This document shows, in pieces, positions 45,397-54,870 of a stretch of 64,000 nt of DNA (position 1 is the first letter of the stretch; each line of letters opens with the position of its first letter). The notes beneath the pieces were generated by a model. It searched no databases. It saw nothing but the letters and a program-made list of their open reading frames with translations, and had not been told where the DNA came from. Source of the DNA: Adiantum capillus-veneris (lineage: Eukaryota; Streptophyta; Polypodiopsida; Polypodiales; Pteridaceae); the NCBI GenBank assembly GCA_014529385.2, contig CM043953.1, forward strand, positions 109,626,549 to 109,690,548, written 5' to 3'. A program made the translations under genes and the position numbers.

Positions 45397-48393
45397 ATGG
45401 CTGACAATAATCAAGAGAGTAGAATGAACATTGATAGCTTTGATTTTGCACATGAAGGTGCTAATGATGATGCTCCCATGTTTGTGAATTATCTTGTGAC
45501 TAGGTTGCAACAAGCTATGGGCAACCCTACCTTGCAAGCCGAAGTTACTCAACAACTTCGTGCCTATGGAATTTCCCTTCCTCTCCAAGAGGAGAGAGAG
45601 CTTAGGAGGCCTCTTGAAGAGACCCCCAAAAGAAGACTCTCTCCCATTCGAGAGGAGGAATCCAAAGAGAAAGAAAGCAATGAAAGTCTAAGTTCTTCTG
45701 AAGATGTGGCTCCACGAAGAAGGCGGTCTAGACGATCGCCTACTCCTCCCAAGAGGAAAAGAGCAACCCATAGTCCTTCTCCTCATCACTCTCAAAGGCA
45801 AGAGAGGAAACAAAGGAAGAAAAGGGCTAGGAAGAGGTCACCCTCTTCTCCTTCTTCTTCACCTTCCTTCTCTTCCGATGAAAGTTATGGCTATTCTCCT
45901 AGAGAATACAAGAGGGGAGGGCATCGCAAATCATTTCCTGCATGGCGAAGGTCACAAAAACTAAAGAAGTTCAAGGAGGGAGGAAAGAGTATCTCTTTTC
46001 TCACCTACGATGGCACCTTTGGTGCTACCGACAAAGTGTTGGCCTTCATCCAGCAATTTGATGCGGCCTTTGGGGACGAGGGCTTCACAGAGTCCTCCAA
46101 GCTACGCCATGTAGCTATGCACTTCCAAAAATCAGCTCGTCAATGGTGGGCTAGCCTTCGTGGCAATGGAGAAGCCCCAAAGACATGGAAAACTCTACGA
46201 GTTTCCATCATGAAGCAATTTCTTCCAAGCGATACTAAAGATAAAGTTCTTACCGAATGGCGCGGCTTGAAGCTCCTCTCTCATGAGTCTATCAACAAGT
46301 ATGTAGATAAGTTTTGGGATTTACATCTCAAAGCTACTGTCTTTCAAAAGATAGACTTTGCCGAGCAAAGACAGCAATTCTGTGCGGGATTACCTGAAGA
46401 GATGGCCGAATATATCAACTCTCAACGGCCCGGTACTATTACCGAAGTAATCCACCACACCATGGTTGCTTCACGCATCAATTTCCATCAAGGGGCTAGA
46501 CGTAATGTCAAGCCCATGGAAAAAAAAGATAAAAATGATGCAAAGGGGAAATCCAATGCTCAAAATAATTCCCAAGGCACTTCTAACAACAACAACAACA
46601 ATCGGTCCAAGGAGAAGGGAGTTTACAAAGGTAAAAACAAACTCTCTCCTGAAGAGCTTGAAGCTTTTCGCAAGGACCATAAGTGTTTCAAGTGTGGGGA
46701 GCAAGGACATGGCTATCGTTCTTGCCCCAAGAAGAATACTCGCAATGAGACTCCTAGGGCTTCCACCATCGAAGCTCCAAAAGAGGATGCTCATTGCAAA
46801 GGATCATCACTCTCCTATGCTTGGGGAAAGGTACGAGAGCATGATGCCTTCATCTTGTTTGACCCTGGCTCTACTCTCAACTTCATATCAATAGAGTTGG
46901 CCACCAAGTTGGGCATTCAAGCTTTTGAGATGGGAGATATAGTAACAACTGATGCAGCTTTCAAGGGACAACAAGCCTCCGTTACTCCCTTGATTGGGAA
47001 GTTGAGGCTTCATGTCCAAAGCTATGTCGACAAAGAAGACTTCTTCATCTCTCCCCTCCAACATCAGGATGTTATCCTAGGGGCACCATGGTTTGATCGC
47101 ATGGCTGCCAACATGAAGTTCCCTGAAAGGAGAATTTACTTCACCTACAGGGGAAAGAACATGTATGTAGATGCTAGTGAGCGTGGTCGCACTATTCCAC
47201 TTGTAAATCCTCTTTCTTTTGATAAATCAATGAAGAGCTCAGTTTCTGCGTACATGATTTATGTCAAAGAGTCTCTAAAAGCTAATAATGTTTCATCAAA
47301 TGAAAATGATAGGAATCAAGAAGAGTTAGACTTGTCTACTTTTCTAAAAGGATTCCAAGATGTGTTCATCGATGATATCCCTATGGACCTACCTCCAAAA
47401 CGAGGGGATGATGACCATCGTATTGAGCTCCTTCCAGGAAGCTCACCGCCTAACAAACCTCCTTATCGAGTCTCACAAGCTCAACAAGAGGAGATCATGA
47501 GGCAAGTACAAGAGCTGGTAGACAAAGGGATGGTGAGGCCTAGTTCCTCTCCCTTTTGTTCTCCAGTCCTTTTAGTGCAAAAGAAAGATGGTACATACCG
47601 TATGTGTGTGGACTATCGAGCACTAAACCATATCACTATTAAAAACAGATTTCCCGTACCTCGGGTAGAAGATCTGTTTGATAAGCTACAAGGCTCTACC
47701 TACTTCAGTAGGATTGACCTTAAGAGTGGCTATCATCAAATAAGGATAGTGGATGAGGATATCTTAAAGACCGCGTTTCACACAACATTTGGTCTTTATG
47801 AATATCTAGTCATGCCTTTTGGCTTGACTAATGCACCAGCTACGTTCAATCGTTTGATGGAGAAAATTTTTAGACCATATCGAAAATTCACTGGAGTGTT
47901 CTTCGATGATATCATCATCTACTCCAAGTCTTTGGAGGAACATAAGCAACATCTCCAAGTGATTTTTCAAGCCTTGAGGGAGAACAAACTTTTTCTCAAC
48001 CAAAAGAAAAGTGAATTCTTCCTTCAAGAGATTCAATATCTAGGCCATATTATCTCTCACGATGGTATTCGTATGGATCCATCAAAGTTAGAGGTAATAA
48101 AATCATGGCCTAACCCAAGGAATCTACATGAGCTAAGAAGCTTTATTGGTATGTGTGCATACTATAGACGCTTCATAGCAAAATTCTCTCAAGTGGCAGG
48201 ACCACTACACGACTTAACCAAGAAGAACGTTAAGTTTGTATGGACTGCTAAGGAGCAAAATGCTTTTGAAAAACTCAAAGAGAAGCTTACTTCCCAACCA
48301 GTCCTCGTGCTTCCGGATCTCTCAAAGCCATCCAATGTGATGCTTGTGGTGATTTCCTTGGAGCGGTTTTGCTTCAAGAAGGGCATGCCATAG
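45397..48393 (+). CDS. Gypsy gag-protease-reverse transcriptase ORF
   Basis: 998 codons from an ATG. Residues 1-190: acidic then Arg/Ser-rich N-terminus (an unusual SR-like patch with RRRRSRRSPTPPKRKR). About 195-370: Retrotrans_gag (FIQQFDAAFGDEGF; ARQWWASLRG). About 428: CCHC knuckle CFKCGEQGHGYRSC. About 486: protease with LFDPGSTLNF (DPG rather than DSG/DTG). About 690-870: reverse transcriptase (VLLVQKKDGTYRMCVDYRAL; DLKSGYHQIR; VMPFGLTNAPATF; VFFDDIIIYSKS, where YxDD is FFDD). It ends with LRSFIGMCAYYRRFI and the start of RNase H. The frame is lost near 48340 by a one-base change; the RNase H continuation is in the next frame from 48345. Confidence 0.95.
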   Translation: MADNNQESRMNIDSFDFAHEGANDDAPMFVNYLVTRLQQAMGNPTLQAEVTQQLRAYGISLPLQEERELRRPLEETPKRRLSPIREEESKEKESNESLSSSEDVAPRRRRSRRSPTPPKRKRATHSPSPHHSQRQERKQRKKRARKRSPSSPSSSPSFSSDESYGYSPREYKRGGHRKSFPAWRRSQKLKKFKEGGKSISFLTYDGTFGATDKVLAFIQQFDAAFGDEGFTESSKLRHVAMHFQKSARQWWASLRGNGEAPKTWKTLRVSIMKQFLPSDTKDKVLTEWRGLKLLSHESINKYVDKFWDLHLKATVFQKIDFAEQRQQFCAGLPEEMAEYINSQRPGTITEVIHHTMVASRINFHQGARRNVKPMEKKDKNDAKGKSNAQNNSQGTSNNNNNNRSKEKGVYKGKNKLSPEELEAFRKDHKCFKCGEQGHGYRSCPKKNTRNETPRASTIEAPKEDAHCKGSSLSYAWGKVREHDAFILFDPGSTLNFISIELATKLGIQAFEMGDIVTTDAAFKGQQASVTPLIGKLRLHVQSYVDKEDFFISPLQHQDVILGAPWFDRMAANMKFPERRIYFTYRGKNMYVDASERGRTIPLVNPLSFDKSMKSSVSAYMIYVKESLKANNVSSNENDRNQEELDLSTFLKGFQDVFIDDIPMDLPPKRGDDDHRIELLPGSSPPNKPPYRVSQAQQEEIMRQVQELVDKGMVRPSSSPFCSPVLLVQKKDGTYRMCVDYRALNHITIKNRFPVPRVEDLFDKLQGSTYFSRIDLKSGYHQIRIVDEDILKTAFHTTFGLYEYLVMPFGLTNAPATFNRLMEKIFRPYRKFTGVFFDDIIIYSKSLEEHKQHLQVIFQALRENKLFLNQKKSEFFLQEIQYLGHIISHDGIRMDPSKLEVIKSWPNPRNLHELRSFIGMCAYYRRFIAKFSQVAGPLHDLTKKNVKFVWTAKEQNAFEKLKEKLTSQPVLVLPDLSKPSNVMLVVISLERFCFKKGMP

Positions 48394-50171
48394 CATATGA
48401 GAGCCGAAGGCTCAATGGTGATGAACGATTCTTGGGCATTTATGAGAAAGAGATTTTAGCTGTTCTACATGCCCTAGACACATGGAAGCCCTACCTATTG
48501 GGGACTCCATTTATCCTACGAACCGACCACCAAAGTCTCAAGTATTTCATGACGCAAACCAAGATTTCTGACAAACAAATGAGGTGGGCAAATTTTCTTT
48601 CGCAATTTAATTTTCATATTGCTCACATAGCTGGTAAGCACAATCAAGTTGCCGATGCACTTTCACGACGACCAAAAGTTAATGCGGTGTCTATAGCTAC
48701 TCACAATGATCTATCCTCTATGATAGATGAGTATGCTACTAACCCTGACTTTAGAGACATAATGTCAGCCCTTGCTTTGGGGAAGAAAGAGGAACCATTC
48801 ACCTTGCAGGATGGTTATCTTCTTCACGGCAATAGGCTATGTGTTACCCATTCCCTTCGTGAGAAGGTTATGTATGAATCCCATGCTCCTCCATATGCAG
48901 GGCATAGAGGTATTCAACCTACTCTCCGAGGAGTAGAGACGTATTTCTATTGGCCTACCATGAAAGTGGACATACAAGAGTATGTTTCAAAATGTGTAGT
49001 ATGCCAAAAGACCAAGTATGATAGAGGGAAGCAACCTGGATTACTCCAGCCATTGCCTATTCCAAATTCACCATGGGAGAGTATATCCATGGACTTCATC
49101 TTTGGATTACCCAAGTCTATCCATGGGAATACAGGAATATGGACAATAGTCGACAGGTTTAGCAAGCAAGCACATTTTATTCCTGTCAAAAAGACTATTA
49201 AGGCACATCAAATGGCAACTCTCTTCATATCTCAGATTTTCAAACACCATGGATTACCCACATCCATCGTGTCAGATAGAGATCCTAGAATGACCAGTAA
49301 TTTCTGGAAAGGTCTCTTTGAAAATCTAGGAACAAGATTGAATTTCTCTTCGGCCTATCACCCACAAACGGATGGCCAAAGTGAGATAGCCAATCTTACG
49401 ATACTCGATCTACTCAAGACTTATGTTACCGAAGTAGATCAACGCTCACAATGGGAAAAGTATTTACCGCTAGTAGAGTATGCCTACAATAATACTGTAC
49501 ATACTTCTACGGGCAAAGCACCTTTCGAGATCATAGAAGGAAGACCTAAAAGTCCCTTGCTACTGAAAGTACATGGGAAAATCTTCGCCGCTGATGAGTA
49601 TAGCCGTGACCTACAAGAATCTTTTCAAAAGATTAGGGAGGCTATAGCCATCTCTCAACAAAGGCAAAAAGCTGCTGCTGATAAGCACAGAAGAGCCTTA
49701 ATGTTCAAAGAAAATGATTGGGTCTTACTCAAGTTTCCTAAGGCTCGATTAAGGCAAACGATGGGCAAAAATCCTACGGGCCATCAAAAGTATTATGCTA
49801 AACTAGCAAAAAGATACTATGGTCCTTTCCAAATCTTGAAGCCTATCAATGAGACGGCTTATCAACTCAAGTTGCCCAACCATTGGCTTATACACAATGC
49901 CTTTCATGTAAGCTTACTTAAGCCCTACAAAGGAGAGCCACCAATTGAACCAATTATTGAAGACCCTCCCGAAGTTGAAGAACAAGAAGAGGTGCTACAA
50001 CCCGAAGCTATCCTTCAACATGAAGACAAGGTACTACGACATGGTAAGATTATCCGACGGTATCTTATTAAGTTCAAAAATTATCCTTTTGAAGATGCTA
50101 AATGGATGCAAGGAGTACAACTTAAGGATAGTATGAACCTTGTCAATGCTTACAATGCTACATTAGAGTAA
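48369..50171 (+). CDS. Gypsy RNase H-integrase-chromodomain ORF
   Basis: 600 codons, continuing the polyprotein after the frameshift. The listed start is a TTG inside the RNase H domain, so this is not an independent gene. RNase H motifs: AYESRRLN, TDHQSLKYF, VADALSRRP. The integrase zinc finger has HRGIQPTLRGVE and CVVCQKTK. Integrase core acidic residues sit in SMDFIFGLPKS, VSDRDPRMTSNFW and YHPQTDGQSEIAN. The C-terminal DWVLLKFPKARL and FHVSLLKPYKG are the usual Gypsy IN tail, followed by a chromodomain-like RYLIKFKNYPFEDAKWM, which in chromoviruses guides insertion to modified chromatin. Confidence 0.95.
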   Translation: MLQEGHAIAYESRRLNGDERFLGIYEKEILAVLHALDTWKPYLLGTPFILRTDHQSLKYFMTQTKISDKQMRWANFLSQFNFHIAHIAGKHNQVADALSRRPKVNAVSIATHNDLSSMIDEYATNPDFRDIMSALALGKKEEPFTLQDGYLLHGNRLCVTHSLREKVMYESHAPPYAGHRGIQPTLRGVETYFYWPTMKVDIQEYVSKCVVCQKTKYDRGKQPGLLQPLPIPNSPWESISMDFIFGLPKSIHGNTGIWTIVDRFSKQAHFIPVKKTIKAHQMATLFISQIFKHHGLPTSIVSDRDPRMTSNFWKGLFENLGTRLNFSSAYHPQTDGQSEIANLTILDLLKTYVTEVDQRSQWEKYLPLVEYAYNNTVHTSTGKAPFEIIEGRPKSPLLLKVHGKIFAADEYSRDLQESFQKIREAIAISQQRQKAAADKHRRALMFKENDWVLLKFPKARLRQTMGKNPTGHQKYYAKLAKRYYGPFQILKPINETAYQLKLPNHWLIHNAFHVSLLKPYKGEPPIEPIIEDPPEVEEQEEVLQPEAILQHEDKVLRHGKIIRRYLIKFKNYPFEDAKWMQGVQLKDSMNLVNAYNATLE

Positions 50172-50531
50172 GCAAATGTACAAATTTCTTTTAAATAACT
50201 CATGTTTTTGTCTTATATGACTAGTCCTCTTTTTAATTGTGCACAAAATTTAACTAGTATGCATGCTTAGAATCATGTTTGTGATGACGACGTCTCTCAA
50301 ACACCAAGTAGAATTTGTCACTCTACTTTGGGAGAATAAAATGGACTAAAGAGCAGACATGCTTGCGGCAGCTATGTCTCCCAAGCACCAAATGGATTAG
50401 TCATCCATCTTGGAAAGATGTCATAGGGTAAAAAGGGATCCTTTACCCGCTAAGTACGATTGACTAATGACTAAGACTTTATCTTTTCTACCTCATAGTC
50501 GAGGACGACTATGATTTCAAGAGAGAGGTAA

Positions 50532-52137
50532 TGTCATAAAATCTAATATCTAACTAACCCAAATGATTTTCTCATATTAAATTGATCACTTAATGTGGGA
50601 GAATAAACGGGAACAAGTGTTAAGATATAGGTATGTGCTTATAGATCTATCTCAACACGGGGCCAATGGTAAAGGGGCCCAAAAGGGAGATGGTCTATCA
50701 AAGAGCAAGGCTAACCAATGGAGCATAAGACCTTAGGGTTAGCTTCATTGAAGACCTCCAATAAATGTGTGTAAAAGTCCTTTGACCTTAAGTAAGCTAG
50801 GGCTGAGCTTGAGGTGGGAACCCGGCCCAAGCTCGAGGTGCTTGTCATGCTTGAGGTGTTTTTCATGCTTGAGGTGCTTGATTAAGATGCTTGAGGTGCT
50901 TGACTGGCTCCATGCTTGAGGTTCTTGACTTGCTGCATGATTAAAGTATTTGAGGTGCCTTGAGAAGCTTGCCTGAGATGCTTGTGGGAACACCCCCTAG
51001 TTCAAGTGCTTTGTCATGCTTGGTGAGTAAGGTGCTTGATCACCTAAAAGTCAAAAGCATTCCTACAAGAGGGGGGGCGAGCCCTTTTCCTAAGGGCTAG
51101 AGAGAGAACACCCACTCACACACACAAGGGAAGCCCAACTTGAAGAGGCAGCAAGGACACATGTCAGGACCCTACCCATGTTACCTTCATGTGTTGCTTG
51201 AAGCCTATTGGCTAGGCTTCAAAGGGGTCCAACGATAAATTACATGAATTATCTAATTTTTTTAGCATTTATCAAGTCCTCTCTCTCAAAGGGGAAAGGG
51301 GGACACTTGTCCCAAGGCTACCCATGTTGCTTGTAATGGCTCTTGTTGTGATTGGCTAGGCCTGGAGGGGTCCAATGAGCTTCAGGCATGAGCTACAAGG
51401 GGGGGTCGACCCAAGCAAGCTAGGGGGGTGCCTAGGGAGTATACTCACCCACACACACTCACAAGCACTCTCATTGTGTGATATGCAAAGTGCAAGAGCT
51501 CCCTCTCCAAGCAAGTAGAGGTTGAGAGCCTACACCAACACTCTTGGCTATGGAGTGCAAATCCAACCAAGAGCCATGCTTCAATGCTTAAGCTTGCCAT
51601 ATCCTTCTTCTTCATTACTATGCTATTATGTATGCTAGCAACAAGAGTATGATAAGTGAGGAACTAATTCTTTCTCCTACGAAATGTTTCTTCTTCCTCT
51701 TCCCTACCCTCATTCCCTGCTAGCTCTCTCCACCTTCGAAGGTGTTTGAGGTCTTGGGACTGAGGCTTGGGATAGTTAAAGCTTTCTTCAAGTTTATGTT
51801 ATGTTTGTGGTGCATGAAGCCTTCCATCTTCATGGCATCACCTAGGTCACAAGGAACACAAAGACTGTATTGTAACAAGTCTCTCTTTATGGGAGAAATC
51901 ATAATACAAATGCCTATTGGAGGGGGGACCGGCTCCACATAAATCCGGTCCTCAATTGTTGTCATGTTCTCTAAACTCTCTCTCTTGCAAAAGTATTGTC
52001 TATGCCAAGTTAACTAATTGCTATGATTATGTTGCTATCTTCAATTATGTCTACCCGCTATGCTCACAAAATCATTTCTTGAAAGTACTCTCATTAAATT
52101 CCGCTATTCTCAAATTGAATAGGCAAATTCCATTACA
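50532..52137 (+). repeat. Gypsy 3' LTR
   Basis: 1606 bp, followed directly by CAC(TCTC)n. Confidence 0.95.
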
Positions 52138-52206
<69 letters not shown>

Positions 52207-52322
52207 CCCCACCTCCGTCACCCTTTGTGTGTGTATGTGTGTGTGTGTGTGTGTGTGTCCACCCCCTGTCACCCCTCTCTCCCTTTGTATTCCCCCCCCC
52301 CCCTCTCTCTCCCCGTCGCCAC

Positions 52323-52411
<89 letters not shown>
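52138..52411. repeat. (CT)n / (TG)n microsatellite cluster
   Basis: (CT)n at 52140-52204, (TG)n at 52225-52258, C-run at 52290-52301 and (CT)n at 52330-52411. Confidence 0.95.
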
Positions 52412-52415
<4 letters not shown>

Positions 52416-53079
52416 GACATGGATAGATTACCCCCTTTCCAATTCTACACTAGACGCACCCTCCTTGTCTCTCACACAAATCGAGATCGCGCAGCTCATT
52501 AGACACGACTTGATTCAGTTAGACACTAGGAGGACATGGATACGGCCTATGTGTGTGCTTGGCATGAAGATGGATTTCTACAGAGAGTATCTCCTTGAGC
52601 TTACAGAGGATGGTTTTGTGATCATACGTGCCTACATGAACACTCATCTATCCTATGGATTATGATGTGTTATTCAAAAGATGCGCACATCATCACATCA
52701 TTTAGAGATTGCGGCTATAAGATTTAGAGAGTACCATCAGAGGTTTGGGTTGAGAGAGATCTAGATGTGGCAGAGAGAGAGGGGGGGGGGGGGGGGGGGG
52801 GGGGGGGGAGAATGCTTTTAAAAAAAAAAAAAAAAAAGAGGAAAAGAGTGAGGGGGAAGGGGCTGCTTTAGGAAAAAAAGGAAAAAAAAAACATGGGCTT
52901 GTTTTTTTTTCCTTTTTTTCCTAAAGCACCCTCTTCCTCCCACTCTTTCCCTTTTCCTTTTTTTCATAAAGCACACACTTCCTCCCACTCTTTCCCTCTT
53001 TAAAAAAAAAGAAGAAGAAGGTATCCCACCCCCCTCCCCTCTCACAATTTCTACCCCGTTCCTCCCCACCCCCCCCCCC

Positions 53080-53119
<40 letters not shown>

Positions 53120-53468
53120 CACCTTGCTCTCTCTCAACCCTAGCCTTTGATGGTACTCCTCTAAATTTGTCAACATCAATCTCTAATTGATGTGATGATG
53201 TGTACATCTGTCCAGTAACACATCGTAATCCATGGGATAGATGAGTGTTCAATCATGCGGGTTTGGTCACAAAACCATCCTCTGTAAGCTCAAGCAGATT
53301 CTATATGTAGAAAGTCCTCTTTGTTCCATGCACAACCATAGGATGTATCCATGTCCTCCCAGTGTTTAACTGAATCAAGTCCTCTCTTATAAGCAAAGTG
53401 ATCTCGGTCCATGTGAGAGACAAGGAGGGTCTATCCAGCCACATGGAAAGGAGGTAATGTATCCATGT

Positions 53469-53472
<4 letters not shown>
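52412..53472. mobile_element. 1.06-kb inverted-repeat (foldback) element
   Basis: The left arm (52412-52760) and the reverse complement of the right arm (53115-53472) align over about 350 bp at roughly three-quarters identity, both starting TTTGACATGGATA. The phrases CTTGAGCTTACAGAGGATGG and GAACACTCATCTATCC are shared. Flanks are mirror images too: (CT)n on the left, (GA)n on the right. The middle is low complexity (29 G at 52780-52808, A and C runs, CT tracts). No gene. Confidence 0.7.
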
Positions 53473-53515
<43 letters not shown>

Positions 53516-53538
53516 GGGGAAAATATGGAGGGAGGAAA

Positions 53539-53708
53539 AGAAGAAGAAGAAGAAGAAGAAGAGGATTTAAACATCATAGGAAACTATCCCAAGAGACCTC
53601 AATGACGGGAGTTGAACTCAAGATTTTGTTATTCAAGAGGGAAATGGCATAACCAATCTACCACACTTGGCTAATAGAAAGGTTATACCGCCTTCCTCTT
53701 TTTATTAA
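53539..53708 (-). mobile_element. tRNA-derived SINE copy 1 with (CTT)n tail
   Basis: On the minus strand: box A-like TGGTAGATTGGTTA, about 40 nt later box B-like GAGTTCAACTCCC, then a short body and a (CTT)n tail (plus-strand AAG repeats 53539-53562). The head resembles a tRNA but lacks a full cloverleaf, which fits RNA polymerase III-driven SINEs moved by LINE machinery. Confidence 0.6.
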
Positions 53709-53730
53709 CACACACCCACACACACACCCA

Positions 53731-53895
53731 AGAAGAAGAGGATTTTAACATCGCAGGAAACTATCCCAAGAGACCTCAAAGATACGAGAGTTAAACTCAA
53801 GACCTATTATTCAAGAGGGAAATGGGATAACCAATCTACCACACTTGGATGATAGAAAGGTTATACCATTTTCCTCTTTCTATTAGCACACGTGC
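53731..53895 (-). mobile_element. tRNA-derived SINE copy 2, tandem to copy 1
   Basis: Same layout as copy 1, about 85% alike by eye: TGGTAGATTGGTTA, then GAGTTTAACTCTC with a mutated box B, then a short (CTT) tail. Copies are separated by a (CA)n spacer (53710-53728). Confidence 0.6.
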
Positions 53896-53979
53896 GCGCG
53901 CACACACACACACACGAGAGAGAGAGAGAGATAGATAGATAGATAGATTTTATTATGGTCCTCGGAGGTCAAATATGAC

Positions 53980-54870
53980 CTATGGGACCAAAGTTACATG
54001 TGATGTAGTATGTGTATGGTTGATGAGTGACTCTCGATGCTCCAAAATTATAGTGATGAGAGTCGCAATGGAGAGCCCACACTTTGGCTGGGAGAGGAAA
54101 GTGTGTAGGTCTAAGTTATGGCTGAAAATGTGAGAGAAGCAAGTTCGGATGTGATCAAAAGCTGAGCACTCTAGTAGTGTGTGGTACTCAGACTCTTGAA
54201 CTTGCAGTGAGCATAATGTGCACAATCGATTTGACTCTTCTCCATTGCCCCAACGCCCTATCTCGCATCGAAGGAAATGGGAGCTAAGCCGAATTGCTGC
54301 GATAGTGCGTATCGCGGACAAGTAAATAGGCTCAAGCATGTAAGTGTGAGTACGGTTTCCTCTCTCAGCGAAGAACATGGTTTTGTAGTTGGGGGCAATA
54401 TAGGTGGTGTAATGTATGAAGCGTGACCCACCGGATTTCTCCCAAGCCGTAATACATTGGCGTTGTAGAAAAGCTTCATTTACTTGAGAGTCAATTGAAG
54501 CATCATGTAGCAAGTGTAATGCATTCCATCTCCCAAACCACTTCTTTATGTCTTGCATCCATCCCGTGCTCAAGATCTTGCTTTTATGCGTCTTTTGAAC
54601 TTTTTTGCTTGCTTCCCATGCAATTGTAGGAAGTCGATGTGAGGGGTTTTGACGCATCTTTATCATGTACTCCACAACCCTTTCCATGCCCATAACCTCA
54701 ATTGGAAGAGATCCCGACTCAAGAAGTAGGAGCATATATGGTGTTTGTGTCTTAACTTGGAGAAAGTTTTTAAGAAAACGCTTTTGGACATTCTCAAACT
54801 CTTTCCAAGTAGACTTTGAGATGCTCCCGCCCCACACTTCAACTCCATAAAGAAGAACCGGTGTCACCAA
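53980..54870 (-). CDS. LINE ORF2 C-terminal part (thumb and zinc-finger region)
   Basis: Continues ORF2 after a one-base frameshift. It begins TPVLLYGVEVWGG, the usual segment after the RT thumb, runs through a helical region, and has a Cys/His cluster CTLCSLQVQESEYHTLLEC, the zf-RVT type nucleic-acid-binding finger, near residue 235. It ends at the element's 3' UTR. Confidence 0.85.
   Translation of the reverse strand: MVTPVLLYGVEVWGGSISKSTWKEFENVQKRFLKNFLQVKTQTPYMLLLLESGSLPIEVMGMERVVEYMIKMRQNPSHRLPTIAWEASKKVQKTHKSKILSTGWMQDIKKWFGRWNALHLLHDASIDSQVNEAFLQRQCITAWEKSGGSRFIHYTTYIAPNYKTMFFAERGNRTHTYMLEPIYLSAIRTIAAIRLSSHFLRCEIGRWGNGEESNRLCTLCSLQVQESEYHTLLECSAFDHIRTCFSHIFSHNLDLHTFLSQPKCGLSIATLITIILEHRESLINHTHTTSHVTLVP

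Larger units (their letters stand above)
43375..52137 (+). mobile_element. Gypsy (chromovirus-type) LTR retrotransposon, young, one frameshift
   Basis: LTRs at 43375-44981 (1607 bp) and 50532-52137 (1606 bp) start TGTCATAAAATC and end TTCA or TACA. I count roughly 15 differences by eye, about 99% alike, so the insertion is recent. The PBS TGGTATCAGAGC (initiator Met tRNA) is at 44983-44994; a purine stretch AAGAGAGAGGTAA precedes the 3' LTR. Reverse transcriptase lies before integrase, the Gypsy order, and a chromodomain-like tail is present. It sits inside a (CT)n tract: CTCTC on the left and CACTC on the right, so the target duplication is blurred by the repeat. Confidence 0.95.
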
